Shown here in pieces: positions 1 through 8,413 of a stretch of DNA of 12,255 bases. Below the pieces are notes generated by a model. That model saw only the letters and a program-made list of their open reading frames with translations. It did no database searches and was not told the origin of the DNA. This DNA comes from DATMBL01 sp050735975 (GTDB lineage Bacteria; Desulfobacterota; Binatia; UBA9968): NCBI GenBank assembly GCA_050735975.1, contig JBOHVS010000335.1, forward strand, positions 1 to 12,255, written 5' to 3'. The position numbers and the translations under genes are program-made. Numbering within the stretch: position 1 is the first letter of the stretch; each line of letters starts with the position of its first letter.

Positions 1-1
1 G

Positions 2-2308
2 TGGGGCGATGCCGATCTCGTCTTGATCGATGAGTCGCACAACTTCCGCAACCAAAACGCCCAGCGCTACGGAAAAATGGAAGAGATTCTGGGAGCCAGT
101 GGCGGAAGGGGGCGCGACGGCGGACGCAAAAAGGTCATCCTGCTCACCGCGACTCCGATCAACAATGATCTCTTTGATCTTTACAACCAGTTTTGCCTGA
201 TTACCCGAGGCGACAGGAGCTACTTCGCATCCTCCGGGATCGGCGACCTTTACAGGTATTTCCTCAAGGCGCGGCGTGACTCCCGGTCGGGAGATGGCGT
301 CTTTGCCCTCTTTAACCTGCTTGAGGAGATCGTCATCAGGCGCACACGGCCTTTCATCCGGATGGCCTATCCCAACGCAACCATCCGAAGACGGGAGCAG
401 GATGGGACCTGGATTGAACAGCCGGTCCACTTTCCTGACCGGAGACTCAAGACCGTTTACTACAACCTCGAAGCCGCCTACACGGGCATTTACGACGAAG
501 TCGTTTCGGGCATCGAGAGCTTGAAGTTAGCTCCGTATAATCTGGAAGACTATAAGAAGGCCGGGGTTGAGGTAGATAAGTTTGAGGCAGGACGAGAAGA
601 GGCCCTCGTTGGGATCTTTAAAAGCCGCTATCTGAAACGCTTCGAGTCGAGCATCGAGGCTTTTCGCATAAGTGTTCGAAGGGGCCTCGCTTTCCTAAAA
701 ACTTTCGAGTCTTACATTCTCGATGGCCGCCTTATCAAAAGCACCGACTTCCATAAAATCCTCCGCTTTCTCTCCTCCGAAGACGAGGAGGACGATGCGA
801 CCCCGATCTCTCTGGCTGATGAAATCGACGCCAATGAAGAGGCGAGAGACTTCCTGGAAACATTGGGGACTATTGACCCAATGACGTATGACCTCAGAAA
901 GCTGCATGAAGCGGTCCAGCACGACGTGGAGGTGCTTTCGCACATCTGGCAGCGGGTCAAAGACATAAAGCCTGAGAAAGACGCCAAGCTCACCCAGCTC
1001 AAAGAACTGCTTGCCAAGGAACTAAGAGGAAAGAAGATACTGATTTTTAGCTACTACAAAGACACGGCGCGTTATCTCTATCGCCATTTGGGCCACCCGG
1101 AAAATCCCGCTGCCGTGGCCTTTTGTAAAAAGCTCGGTGGTATAAATGTACGCCGAATGGACAGCGGCGCCGACACGAAAGAACGCTTGCGAATTATCCA
1201 TGGGTTCGCGCCAAAGGCGAATGACAAACCCGAATGGATTGGAAGCGACAAAGAGATCAACGTCCTGATTTCGACGGACGTTCTTTCGGAAGGCCAGAAT
1301 CTTCAGGATTGCGGCTATCTGGTCAATTACGATTTGCACTGGAACCCGACGCGGATGGTGCAGCGCGCCGGTCGAATCGACCGGATCGGGACCGACTTCC
1401 AAACGCTATGGATCTACAATGTGTTTCCCGATCAAGGACTGGAGCGTCTCCTGGGCCTCGTTCAAAGCCTGAACCTCAAGATTGCGGATATAGACCGTGC
1501 TGGTTTTTTGGATGCCAGCGTTCTGGGAGAAACGGTTCATCCCAGGAATTTTAATACTCTACGACGCATCCGCGAGGAAGATGGGTCGGTGATCGAAGAA
1601 GAAGAGCAATTTACCGAACTAGCGAGCAACGAGTTTCTCGCACAGCAACTAAAAGCGCTGATTGAGACCGGCGGTCAGGCAATGCTTGAGTCACTACCAG
1701 ACGGAATTCACTCCGGATTAACCAAGGTTAGAGCTAGAGGCGTATTTTTCTATTTTCAAGCCCGTGCCGCTGACGGCGGAAAACTTCACTTTTGGAAATA
1801 CTACGACTTGAAAGAGGAGAGGATCATCGACAACCGCTACATTGTTGCCAACCTTATTGCCTGCCAGAAAGACACTTTGCGCGTCGTTGATCCGGGATTG
1901 TTCCGATCTGCTTTCGATCTGCAGGAAAAGGTGATCGAAGATATCTTGCAATCCGAAGAAGAGAAAAGAGCCCTGGAAGTCGCGCCCCGTTCCGTTGATC
2001 CGATACAGCAAACCGTAGCCACGGCGCTCCAGTCGTACCTGAACCACCCCGACATCGACCGGCATCAAGCCATCGAAGCCATTCGGTTCCTTAACCAACC
2101 GATGTTAGCAGTTCAGGTTCGGACGCTTAGACAAATTTATCGAAACTTCCAAGCTAAAGGCGACATCAAGGTCTTTTTGAGCACGATCGAGGAACTCCGC
2201 AAAACATCAGGGGCCGAGCAGATGACAAGGGAATCTGCCGGAAAATTGAAGCGGTTTAGGCGCGAGGACTTGCGCCTAATTTGCTTTGACATCCTGAGTT
2301 CGGGATAG
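2..2308 (+). CDS. SNF2-like superfamily 2 helicase, 5'-truncated by the window edge
   Basis: The reading frame is open from base 2, so the N-terminus (Walker A and any N-terminal domain) lies outside the window; 768 residues are visible. Seen directly: the Walker B/motif II box DESH at residues 10-13, motif III TATPINN at about 49-55, a long charged, helix-rich insert at about 140-320, and the second RecA-like lobe from about residue 325. That lobe has a motif V-like STDVLSEGQNLQ (about 424-435) and motif VI QRAGRIDRIG (454-463). The motif pattern is that of SNF2/RapA-type ATP-dependent translocases on DNA or protein-DNA complexes. The C-terminal ~250 residues contain LPDGIHSGL and no domain I can name with confidence. 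Large bacterial proteins of this style are often found in defence islands with PLD-type nuclease or methylase partners; that role is inference, since upstream genes are not visible. A TTG at base 23 is an internal codon, not a start. Helicase family sure, biological role unsure. Confidence 0.85.
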   Translation, partial: WGDADLVLIDESHNFRNQNAQRYGKMEEILGASGGRGRDGGRKKVILLTATPINNDLFDLYNQFCLITRGDRSYFASSGIGDLYRYFLKARRDSRSGDGVFALFNLLEEIVIRRTRPFIRMAYPNATIRRREQDGTWIEQPVHFPDRRLKTVYYNLEAAYTGIYDEVVSGIESLKLAPYNLEDYKKAGVEVDKFEAGREEALVGIFKSRYLKRFESSIEAFRISVRRGLAFLKTFESYILDGRLIKSTDFHKILRFLSSEDEEDDATPISLADEIDANEEARDFLETLGTIDPMTYDLRKLHEAVQHDVEVLSHIWQRVKDIKPEKDAKLTQLKELLAKELRGKKILIFSYYKDTARYLYRHLGHPENPAAVAFCKKLGGINVRRMDSGADTKERLRIIHGFAPKANDKPEWIGSDKEINVLISTDVLSEGQNLQDCGYLVNYDLHWNPTRMVQRAGRIDRIGTDFQTLWIYNVFPDQGLERLLGLVQSLNLKIADIDRAGFLDASVLGETVHPRNFNTLRRIREEDGSVIEEEEQFTELASNEFLAQQLKALIETGGQAMLESLPDGIHSGLTKVRARGVFFYFQARAADGGKLHFWKYYDLKEERIIDNRYIVANLIACQKDTLRVVDPGLFRSAFDLQEKVIEDILQSEEEKRALEVAPRSVDPIQQTVATALQSYLNHPDIDRHQAIEAIRFLNQPMLAVQVRTLRQIYRNFQAKGDIKVFLSTIEELRKTSGAEQMTRESAGKLKRFRREDLRLICFDILSSG

Positions 2309-2407
2309 AAACTTACCGCAAAAGGCTCTAATCTCGCTACGGCGAGTGGCAGATAACGAAATTTCCTGTGTGCCAGCACAACTACAATCACACGTGATAG
2401 AAGCCAA

Positions 2408-2839
2408 GTGAAGCAGATTGCAATGGTTTTTCTCTTCGACCGCCACAATCGGCTGCTGGTCTATCTGCGCGATAATAAATCAGACATTCCATTCCCCGAA
2501 CACTGGGATTTGTTCGGCGGACACTTGGAAGACGGAGAGACCCCGGAGGAGGCGCTGGTTCGGGAGGTGAAAGAAGAGTTGGGTCTTGATCTCAAGCGCT
2601 GGCAGTTCTTTCGAAGCTACGAGTGTCTTCAAGGCGATGCCTATCCGAATGTCAAACATCTGTATTGGGCAAAGATCGGCAAAAGTGCTGACGAACTGAC
2701 GCTCTACGAAGGCCAGCGGCTGCGAAGTATCGAAGCCCACGAGCGCAACGGCATGAAATTCGCGAATGTCCTTGGCCAGATTCTCGAGGATTTTATCAAG
2801 GCCGGCTTGTGGCCATACGCTGTGGATAACTCGCGATGA
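2408..2839 (+). CDS. NUDIX hydrolase
   Basis: A 143-residue protein with a complete NUDIX box at residues 38-60: G38, then E44, R52, E53, E56, E57 and G59 in the Gx5Ex7REUxEExGU spacing. The REVKEELG helix supplies the metal-binding glutamates. NUDIX enzymes hydrolyse nucleoside diphosphates linked to another group, with Mg2+. The substrate (damaged dNTP, nucleotide sugar, cofactor) cannot be read from the sequence. The WDLFGGHLEDGE context resembles MutT-like and sugar-nucleotide members. Start: GTG at 2408 with a weak AGAAG 4 nt upstream; ATG at 2423 is an alternative that would remove five residues of the first beta strand. A stop at 2354-2356 limits any longer start. It follows the helicase by 99 nt on the same strand and precedes dnaE by 60 nt. 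A functional link with the helicase is possible but not shown. Confidence 0.88.
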   Translation: MKQIAMVFLFDRHNRLLVYLRDNKSDIPFPEHWDLFGGHLEDGETPEEALVREVKEELGLDLKRWQFFRSYECLQGDAYPNVKHLYWAKIGKSADELTLYEGQRLRSIEAHERNGMKFANVLGQILEDFIKAGLWPYAVDNSR

Positions 2840-2899
2840 TAATTTTCTTTAATTTAATTGAGCAAGAAATTTCTTTGTGCTAAGTGAATAACTAACCCG
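2840..2899 (+). promoter_or_regulatory. AT-rich spacer, possible dnaE promoter
   Basis: These 60 bases between the NUDIX stop and dnaE are clearly more AT-rich than the genes on either side. TTGAGC at 2858-2863 could act as a -35 element, with a poor -10 (TAAGTG, 2881-2886, or the nearby GAATAA) at workable spacing. No Shine-Dalgarno stands before the dnaE ATG. This is a weak call made from composition and position. Confidence 0.25.
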
Positions 2900-5800
2900 A
2901 TGGAGCACTCTCGTTTCGTTCACCTCCACTGTCACACCGAGTACAGCCTGCTGGACGGCGCCAACAAGGTTGACAAGCTCTTTGAGCGCATCAAGTCGCT
3001 CAGGCAGCCCGCCGTCGCCATGACCGATCATGGCAACATGTTCGGCGCGATCGAGTTCTATCGCGAGGCGATCAGCCATGGCGTCAAGCCGATTATCGGT
3101 TGCGAGATCTATGTCGCGCCGACGAGCCGGTTCGATCGCAAGGGCGTCGATAGGGGACCGAAGGAGTACAATAACCATCTTATCCTGCTGGCCATGAACA
3201 GGGACGGGTATCGCAATCTCTGCAAGTTGGTGTCCCTCGGCTATATGGAAGGCTTTTACTACAAGCCGCGCATCGACAAAGATCTGCTGAAGGAGTTCAA
3301 CGTGGGACTGATCGCGTTGAGCGCTTGTTTGCAGGGCGAGGTATCGCAGGCTCTCTCCGCGGGGAATATCGAAAAAGCCAAAGCGGCCGCCGAAACCTAC
3401 GCGTCCATCTTCGGCGACCGCTACTACGTCGAGATTCAGGACAACAAGCTCGGGGAACAGGAGAAAGTCAACCGGCTCCTTGTGGAATTGGCCAAAGACC
3501 TTTCGCTTCCCGTCGTCGCCACGAACGATTGCCACTATGGCGAGCGCGACGATTTCAACGCGCATGACGTGCTTCTCTGCGTGCAAACCGGCAAAACCGT
3601 CGAAGACGACAACCGGCTGAAGATGGAAACCGACGAGCTTTATCTTAAATCGGCCGAGGAAATGAAGCAGGGTTTCGAGTACTGTGCCGATGCGGTGGAG
3701 CGGACTCTGGAGATTGCCGGGCGTTGCAACGTCGAGATGGAGTTCGGCAAGTATCATTTTCCGACCTTCACGCCGCCGAAAGAGATCAGCCTGGGTGATT
3801 ATCTGGACGAGCTTGCGCACGCCGGGTTGGTGGAACGGCTCGAGGGCGTGACCGATGCCGCGATTAGAAAAACCTATGAAGATCGGCTTGAATACGAGCT
3901 GGATGTCATCAAGCGGATGCAATTCCCCGGATACTTTCTTGTGGTCGCCGATTTCATCAATTACGCCAAAAACAACGGCGTTCCGGTCGGTCCGGGGAGA
4001 GGCTCATCGGCCGGCAGTCTGGTTGCTTACGCGTTGCGAATCACGGACCTCGATCCGATTCGACACGTGCTGCTGTTCGAGCGCTTCCTCAATCCAGAGC
4101 GGCGGTCGATGCCCGATATCGACGTGGACTTCTGCATCCGCGGCCGGGCCAAAGTCATCCAATACGTGAAAGACAAGTACGGCTCCGACCGGGTCGCGCA
4201 GATCGCCACTTTCGGAACCCTCAAAGCCAAAGCGGCGATCAAAGACGTCGGCCGCGCGCTAGGCTTGTCGTTTGCCGAGACCGACAGCATCGCCAAGCTC
4301 ATCCCGGCGCCGAAGCAAGGCTTCGACTACCCGCTCACCGAATCGATCAAGATGGAGCCGCGGCTGAGCGAGCTGATCAAGAGCGATTCCCGGATCAAGA
4401 CGTTATTCGATCATGCCTTGCGTTTGGAGGGACTGACGCGGCATGCATCCACCCATGCCGCCGGTGTCGTGCTGTCGAATTTGCCGCTGGTCGATCACCT
4501 GCCGCTGTTCGTCGATAAAGAAGGGGGTGTTGTTACCCAGTTCGACATGGGGAGCGTGGAGAAAATCGGCCTTGTAAAGTTCGACTTCCTCGGGCTCAAG
4601 ACCCTCACCCTGATCTACGACTGTCTGAAGCTCATCGAAATCACCCGGGAGGTGAGAGTCGATCTGCAGCGTCTTCCACTGGACGATAAGAAAACGTACC
4701 GGCTGCTCTGCAACGGCAACACAACCGGCGTGTTTCAGCTTGAAAGCACGGGCATCCGCGAAATGACCGTGAAAATTCGCCCCAACTGTTTCGAAGACCT
4801 GGTCGCAATCCTGGCGCTCTACCGGCCGGGCCCGTTGGATAGCGGGATGGCGGAGGAGTACATCAAGCGAAAACACGGCAAAGAAAAGATCAAATACTTG
4901 CATCCTCTGCTCGAGCCCGTCCTCAAAGACACTTACGGAGTCATCGTCTATCAAGAGCAGGTCATGCAGATCGCTCAGGTGCTCGGGGGCTACACCATGG
5001 GAGACGCGGATATCCTGCGCCGCGCTATGGGTAAGAAAGATCCCGAAGAGATGGCCGCGCAGCGGGAGCGTTTCGTCGAAGGCGCGAAGAAAAAAAAGAT
5101 CGAGGGCGACAGGGCGGGCGAAATCTTCGATCAGATGGAGACCTTCGCCCGTTACGGCTTCAACAAGTCGCATTCGGCCGCCTACGCGCTGGTTTCCTAC
5201 CAGACCGCTTATTTAAAAACTCATTTTCCGGTGGAGTTTCTGTCCGCCTTGATGACCTCTGAAATGGGCGACACCGACAAGGTCATCAAGAATCTGGCGG
5301 AATGCCGCGAGCGAGACATCGAAGTGCTCGCGCCGGATATCAATGAAAGCCGCTCGGATTTTACTCCGGTCGGTGAAAAGATCCGTTTCGGGCTGGCGGC
5401 GGTCAAGAACGTCGGCGAAAAGGCGGTGGAGGTTATTCTCGAGAGCCGCGAAAAGGACGGACCGTTCGAATCGCTGTTCGACTTCTGCCGGCGCGTGGAT
5501 CTTACGGCGGTTAACCGGCGGGTCATCGAGAGCTTGATCAAATGCGGCGCCTTCGATTCCACCAAGATCTCTCGGGCGCGGATGAACGGGGCCCTGGATG
5601 AGGCGATGAGGGCAGGCCAGGCTTTTCAGCGGGACATCCAGAGCAACCAGATCGACATCTTCGGACTGTTGGGTGGAGAAAGCAGGGGTTCGAAAAAGCC
5701 CGATAGCGGCTATCCGCAAGTCGAGGAATGGTCGTCGCAGCAGTCCCTGGGCTTCGAAAAAGAGGCGCTCGGCTTCTATATTACGGGCCATCCTCTGGAT

Positions 5801-6409
5801 AAGTATGATCGGATCATCAAGAAGATATCCAGCGGCGCGATCAGCGACATCAAGGAAAAGCCATCGGCCGGAGATATCAGGATCGGCGGAGTGGTCTCTG
5901 CCCTCAAACTGAAAAACACCAAAAAGGGCGACCGCTATGCCGGGTTTCATCTGGAAGACAAGACGGGTTTTGTCGAGGTGATCGCGTGGCCCGATGTTTA
6001 CCGAAAGAGCGTGGAGCTTTTGGGCGCGGATGATCCGATATTGGTCAAAGGGCGGTTGGAAGTGGGTGAAGAAAGAATCCAGGTCTTCGCCAACGAGATC
6101 ACCCCGCTGGCCGAAGAAGCGGCCAAGGGGCGTGCCAACGGCAACGGCAAGCGGAACGTCCAGGACGAGAGAGTTCACCTCTATGTTCGCGAAGCCGAGC
6201 TCTCCAACGAAGAGTTGGTCCAATTGCGTGAAACCCTGCTCGAGCACCCCGGCCCGAGCACTGTTTTTCTCCATTTTGTCTCTCCTGCCAGGAGCGAAAC
6301 GGTTCTCGAACTGCCGCACCAGGTGCGGGTTGCCTCGAGCCCGGAATTAGTGGAGACTGTAAAGAGGCTCTTTGGCATGCGAGTCACTTTTCATTCCGCT
6401 CAATCTTGA
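2900..6409 (+). CDS. dnaE: DNA polymerase III subunit alpha (replicative polymerase)
   Basis: The 1169-residue product is close to the usual DnaE1 length (about 1160). It is the catalytic chain of the replicative holoenzyme. Visible in order: an N-terminal PHP domain (about 1-280) opening with FVHLHCHTEYSLLDG; the palm with PDIDVDF at 405-411, whose D408 and D410 match the catalytic pair in E. coli, and a third aspartate at 562 in FDFLGL; the glycine-rich GPGRGSSAGS upstream of the palm; a beta-clamp binding pentapeptide QIDIF at 917-921; and an OB-fold at about 992-1070. All nine usual PHP metal ligands are present (H10, H12, D19, H44, E69, H93, C143, D210, H212), which suggests a working proofreading site. 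The ATG at 2900 sets the standard N-terminus right before the PHP strand. It is followed by hflX with a four-base overlap. No intein or frameshift is seen. Confidence 0.98.
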   Translation: MEHSRFVHLHCHTEYSLLDGANKVDKLFERIKSLRQPAVAMTDHGNMFGAIEFYREAISHGVKPIIGCEIYVAPTSRFDRKGVDRGPKEYNNHLILLAMNRDGYRNLCKLVSLGYMEGFYYKPRIDKDLLKEFNVGLIALSACLQGEVSQALSAGNIEKAKAAAETYASIFGDRYYVEIQDNKLGEQEKVNRLLVELAKDLSLPVVATNDCHYGERDDFNAHDVLLCVQTGKTVEDDNRLKMETDELYLKSAEEMKQGFEYCADAVERTLEIAGRCNVEMEFGKYHFPTFTPPKEISLGDYLDELAHAGLVERLEGVTDAAIRKTYEDRLEYELDVIKRMQFPGYFLVVADFINYAKNNGVPVGPGRGSSAGSLVAYALRITDLDPIRHVLLFERFLNPERRSMPDIDVDFCIRGRAKVIQYVKDKYGSDRVAQIATFGTLKAKAAIKDVGRALGLSFAETDSIAKLIPAPKQGFDYPLTESIKMEPRLSELIKSDSRIKTLFDHALRLEGLTRHASTHAAGVVLSNLPLVDHLPLFVDKEGGVVTQFDMGSVEKIGLVKFDFLGLKTLTLIYDCLKLIEITREVRVDLQRLPLDDKKTYRLLCNGNTTGVFQLESTGIREMTVKIRPNCFEDLVAILALYRPGPLDSGMAEEYIKRKHGKEKIKYLHPLLEPVLKDTYGVIVYQEQVMQIAQVLGGYTMGDADILRRAMGKKDPEEMAAQRERFVEGAKKKKIEGDRAGEIFDQMETFARYGFNKSHSAAYALVSYQTAYLKTHFPVEFLSALMTSEMGDTDKVIKNLAECRERDIEVLAPDINESRSDFTPVGEKIRFGLAAVKNVGEKAVEVILESREKDGPFESLFDFCRRVDLTAVNRRVIESLIKCGAFDSTKISRARMNGALDEAMRAGQAFQRDIQSNQIDIFGLLGGESRGSKKPDSGYPQVEEWSSQQSLGFEKEALGFYITGHPLDKYDRIIKKISSGAISDIKEKPSAGDIRIGGVVSALKLKNTKKGDRYAGFHLEDKTGFVEVIAWPDVYRKSVELLGADDPILVKGRLEVGEERIQVFANEITPLAEEAAKGRANGNGKRNVQDERVHLYVREAELSNEELVQLRETLLEHPGPSTVFLHFVSPARSETVLELPHQVRVASSPELVETVKRLFGMRVTFHSAQS

Positions 6410-7728
6410 AGCCGGTCAATTCGAGTCAGCGCTATCTGAAGGAAACAGCCGTTCTGGTCGGCGTCGGGCTGCCGGCGTCCGGGGACGAAGTTCCTCTTGA
6501 ATACAGTATCGAAGAGCTCGAGCGGCTCGCCGAAACAGCCGGCGCGAGAGTAGTCAAAAAGTTCGCCCAGCAACTGCGCAGCGTCACGCCCGCGACTCTG
6601 ATCGGTCGCGGCAAGGTTGAAGAGATCCGAAGGTGTCTCGATGACCTCAAGCCTGATCTGATCATCGTTGACGAAGATTTGACTCCCGCCCAGCAGCGAA
6701 ACCTGGAGGCCGCTTTCAAGGTCCGGGTCATCGACCGCAGCCAACTCATCCTTGATATTTTCGCCCAACGAGCCCGCAGCAACGAGGGAAAGCTGCAGGT
6801 CGAACTGGCTCAGTTGGAGTACCTCTTGCCGCGGCTGACGCGGCAATGGACCCACCTTTCCAGGCTCGGCGGAGGCATCGGCACCCGCGGTCCGGGCGAA
6901 ACCCAGTTGGAAGTGGACAGGCGAAGAATTCGCGAACGGATCGGGCATCTAAAACGGCGGCTAAAAACGGTCGAAAGAACACGCTCGCTTCAGCGCAAGG
7001 AGCGAGACGAGGTGCCGTTCGCTACCGTAGGGCTGGTCGGATACACCAACGCGGGAAAATCGACCCTTATGAACGCGCTCACGCGCGCCGGAGTTTTGGT
7101 GGAGGACCGCTTGTTCGCCACCTTGGATCCAACCATTCGCTCGCTCCGATTGCCCAGCGGCGACAAAGTGATGATCGTCGACACGGTCGGCTTCATCAAC
7201 AAAATTCCTCACTCGTTGATCGAGGCGTTCAAGAGTACCCTGGAGGAAGTACGGAAAGCGGATCTGCTGCTCCATCTTGTCGATCTCGGCAACCCGCTGT
7301 TCGACGAACAGATCCGGGTGATCGAGGAAGTGCTCAAAGACATCGGAGCGGGCGAGATTCCCGCCATCCTGGTTCCAAACAAGATCGATGCGGTGACGGA
7401 TCTGCCGCTGGCCCTGTCCAGGCCTCGCGGCGTCGAAGCTGTATGTCCGATATCGGCTTTAACCGGCGCCGGCATCGGGCGTCTGTTGAAGCTGATCGGC
7501 ATGGTGCTGGACAAAGAGAAAGAAGAGTTTCGGGCTTCGTTTGCGTCCTGGCAAGGCGGGCTGTTGTCGCTCCTCCGAGAACGAGGCAGGATCGTGAAGG
7601 AAACTTATGAAGGCGATCGGGTTCATGTGACGGCGTTGGTGAGTCCGAAACTGGCGGGGCAGATGCGGAAGATGATACAGGGGGAGGTTAAGGCTGAGGC
7701 TAAAGGGGAGATTCAAAACTCAACCTAA
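6406..7728 (+). CDS. hflX: GTPase HflX (ribosome-associated)
   Basis: The 440-residue product is slightly longer than the usual ~430. HflX is a cytoplasmic GTPase that binds the 50S subunit and splits stalled ribosomes, mainly under stress. Seen: the N-terminal HflX domain with TLIGRGKVEEI and TPAQQRNLE, the family signature GGIGTRGPGETQLE before a basic coiled-coil linker, then the G domain with G1 GYTNAGKST (212-220), G3 DTVGF (259-263), G4 NKID (325-328) and G5 SALTG. The proposed start is TTG at 6406, whose TTGA overlaps the dnaE stop and suggests translational coupling; no Shine-Dalgarno is visible and no better start exists before the conserved ETAVLVGVG strand. The last ~12 residues (from GEVKAEAKGE) are encoded by one arm of a hexamer repeat and look like an acquired tail. 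hfq, the usual proteobacterial neighbour, is absent. Confidence 0.95.
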   Translation: MKPVNSSQRYLKETAVLVGVGLPASGDEVPLEYSIEELERLAETAGARVVKKFAQQLRSVTPATLIGRGKVEEIRRCLDDLKPDLIIVDEDLTPAQQRNLEAAFKVRVIDRSQLILDIFAQRARSNEGKLQVELAQLEYLLPRLTRQWTHLSRLGGGIGTRGPGETQLEVDRRRIRERIGHLKRRLKTVERTRSLQRKERDEVPFATVGLVGYTNAGKSTLMNALTRAGVLVEDRLFATLDPTIRSLRLPSGDKVMIVDTVGFINKIPHSLIEAFKSTLEEVRKADLLLHLVDLGNPLFDEQIRVIEEVLKDIGAGEIPAILVPNKIDAVTDLPLALSRPRGVEAVCPISALTGAGIGRLLKLIGMVLDKEKEEFRASFASWQGGLLSLLRERGRIVKETYEGDRVHVTALVSPKLAGQMRKMIQGEVKAEAKGEIQNST

Positions 7729-7745
7729 ACCTGAACCTTAACCTG
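7684..7745. repeat. Palindromic hexamer-repeat element, copy 1
   Basis: The right arm (7722-7745) is four back-to-back hexamers of the form AACCTN, with N = A, G, T, G. The left arm (7684-7701) is three hexamers of the complementary type: GAGGTT, AAGGCT, GAGGCT. The arms can pair, with nine uninterrupted base pairs between AGGTTAAGG (7685-7693) and CCTTAACCT (7736-7744), then imperfectly. The left arm lies in hflX codons and the right arm begins just before the hflX stop and runs into the spacer before pgsA. A related copy lies at 11917-11958. No T-run follows, so it is not an obvious intrinsic terminator. Confidence 0.75.
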
Positions 7746-7768
7746 CTTTCGTAATCCGAACCGGCTCC

Positions 7769-8335
7769 ATGCTCAACCTGCCGAATTTCCTGACTCTGAT
7801 TCGTATTCTGACGATTCCGTTTTTTCTCATTGAACTTTCGGCGCACCGCTACCTGGCCGCGCTGATCGTGTTTATCATCGGCGGGGTGACCGATTTTTTG
7901 GATGGTTTCGCCGCCCGGCTCCTAAAACAGCAAACTGCGTTGGGGTCATATCTCGATCCCGTGGCCGACAAACTTTTGGTAATCACTTCTTTCGTAATGC
8001 TCGGTTTGGCGGGCGGCATACCGTCATGGTTGGCCGTGGTTGTGATCTCGCGCGATTTTCTGATTATCGTCGGCTACGGAACGGTATATTTCCTGGTTGA
8101 GCAGAAGTTTCACGTAAAGCCCAGTATCATCGGGAAGTGGAGCACGATGTTGCAGTTGCTCACCGTGGGTTTCGCGCTGGCGTTCCTGCACAACCCGCAG
8201 ATTGTCAATCCGCTGTGGAAAGACCTTCTGATCGCCGCAACCGCGATCACGACCATGATCTCCGGCTTTCAGTATCTTTATCGGGGACTGATTTTGCTGC
8301 AAAACAAAGCCCCGTCACTGAAACGGCTGGGTTGA
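7769..8335 (+). CDS. pgsA: CDP-diacylglycerol--glycerol-3-phosphate 3-phosphatidyltransferase
   Basis: A 188-residue integral membrane protein, normal for PgsA. It joins CDP-diacylglycerol and glycerol-3-phosphate to give phosphatidylglycerophosphate, the committed step to phosphatidylglycerol and cardiolipin, at the inner membrane. The full CDP-alcohol phosphatidyltransferase signature is present: D42, D45-G46, A49-R50, G59, D63 and D67 with exact family spacing; the aspartates bind the metal and do catalysis. The N-terminus LNLPNFLTLIRI is typical of PgsA rather than phosphatidylserine synthase. About five or six hydrophobic segments are visible, at roughly 7-23, 28-40, 69-88, 91-110, 128-145 and 152-178. 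The ATG at 7769 has no strong Shine-Dalgarno. It sits 40 nt after hflX, separated by the repeat element. A related CDP-alcohol transferase of other specificity is possible but less likely. Confidence 0.93.
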   Translation: MLNLPNFLTLIRILTIPFFLIELSAHRYLAALIVFIIGGVTDFLDGFAARLLKQQTALGSYLDPVADKLLVITSFVMLGLAGGIPSWLAVVVISRDFLIIVGYGTVYFLVEQKFHVKPSIIGKWSTMLQLLTVGFALAFLHNPQIVNPLWKDLLIAATAITTMISGFQYLYRGLILLQNKAPSLKRLG

Positions 8336-8370
8336 CACCGGTGAAAAAAATTGGTAACAAAATCAGTCTG

Positions 8371-8399
8371 TTGCGCTACTCTCGTGAACAATGTATTTT
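8371..8399 (+). promoter_or_regulatory. Putative sigma70-type promoter for tRNA-Val / thrS operon
   Basis: TTGCGC (8371-8376) and TATTTT (8394-8399) are separated by 17 nt, the optimal spacing. Matches to consensus are 3/6 and 4/6. It lies in the gap after pgsA and would start transcription near 8406, about 60 nt before the tRNA. A promoter is expected here because the function changes from lipid synthesis to tRNA and translation genes. Prediction by eye only. Confidence 0.4.
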
Positions 8400-8413
8400 A
8401 ACTGTTTGGGCCT

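Noticed and set aside
23..25. TTG at 23 as the helicase start
   Set aside because: The frame is open upstream to base 2 and this codon lies within the Walker B strand, so it is internal to a longer gene.
2333..2346. CTCGC/GCGAG hairpin after the helicase as intrinsic terminator
   Set aside because: The stem is only five pairs with a TACG loop and no T-run follows.
2849..3922. Long open frame on the - strand (357 codons)
   Set aside because: Lies wholly across dnaE; its sequence is a reverse-frame echo of biased codons in a GC-rich gene and shows no known family motif.
5213..6319. Long open frame on the - strand (368 codons)
   Set aside because: Also antisense to dnaE with no recognisable domain or ribosome binding site; dnaE on the + strand is fully conserved here.
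7722..7745. Telomere-like repeat
   Set aside because: AACCTN hexamers resemble telomere sequence only superficially; four units inside a chromosome between core genes do not mark a replicon end.
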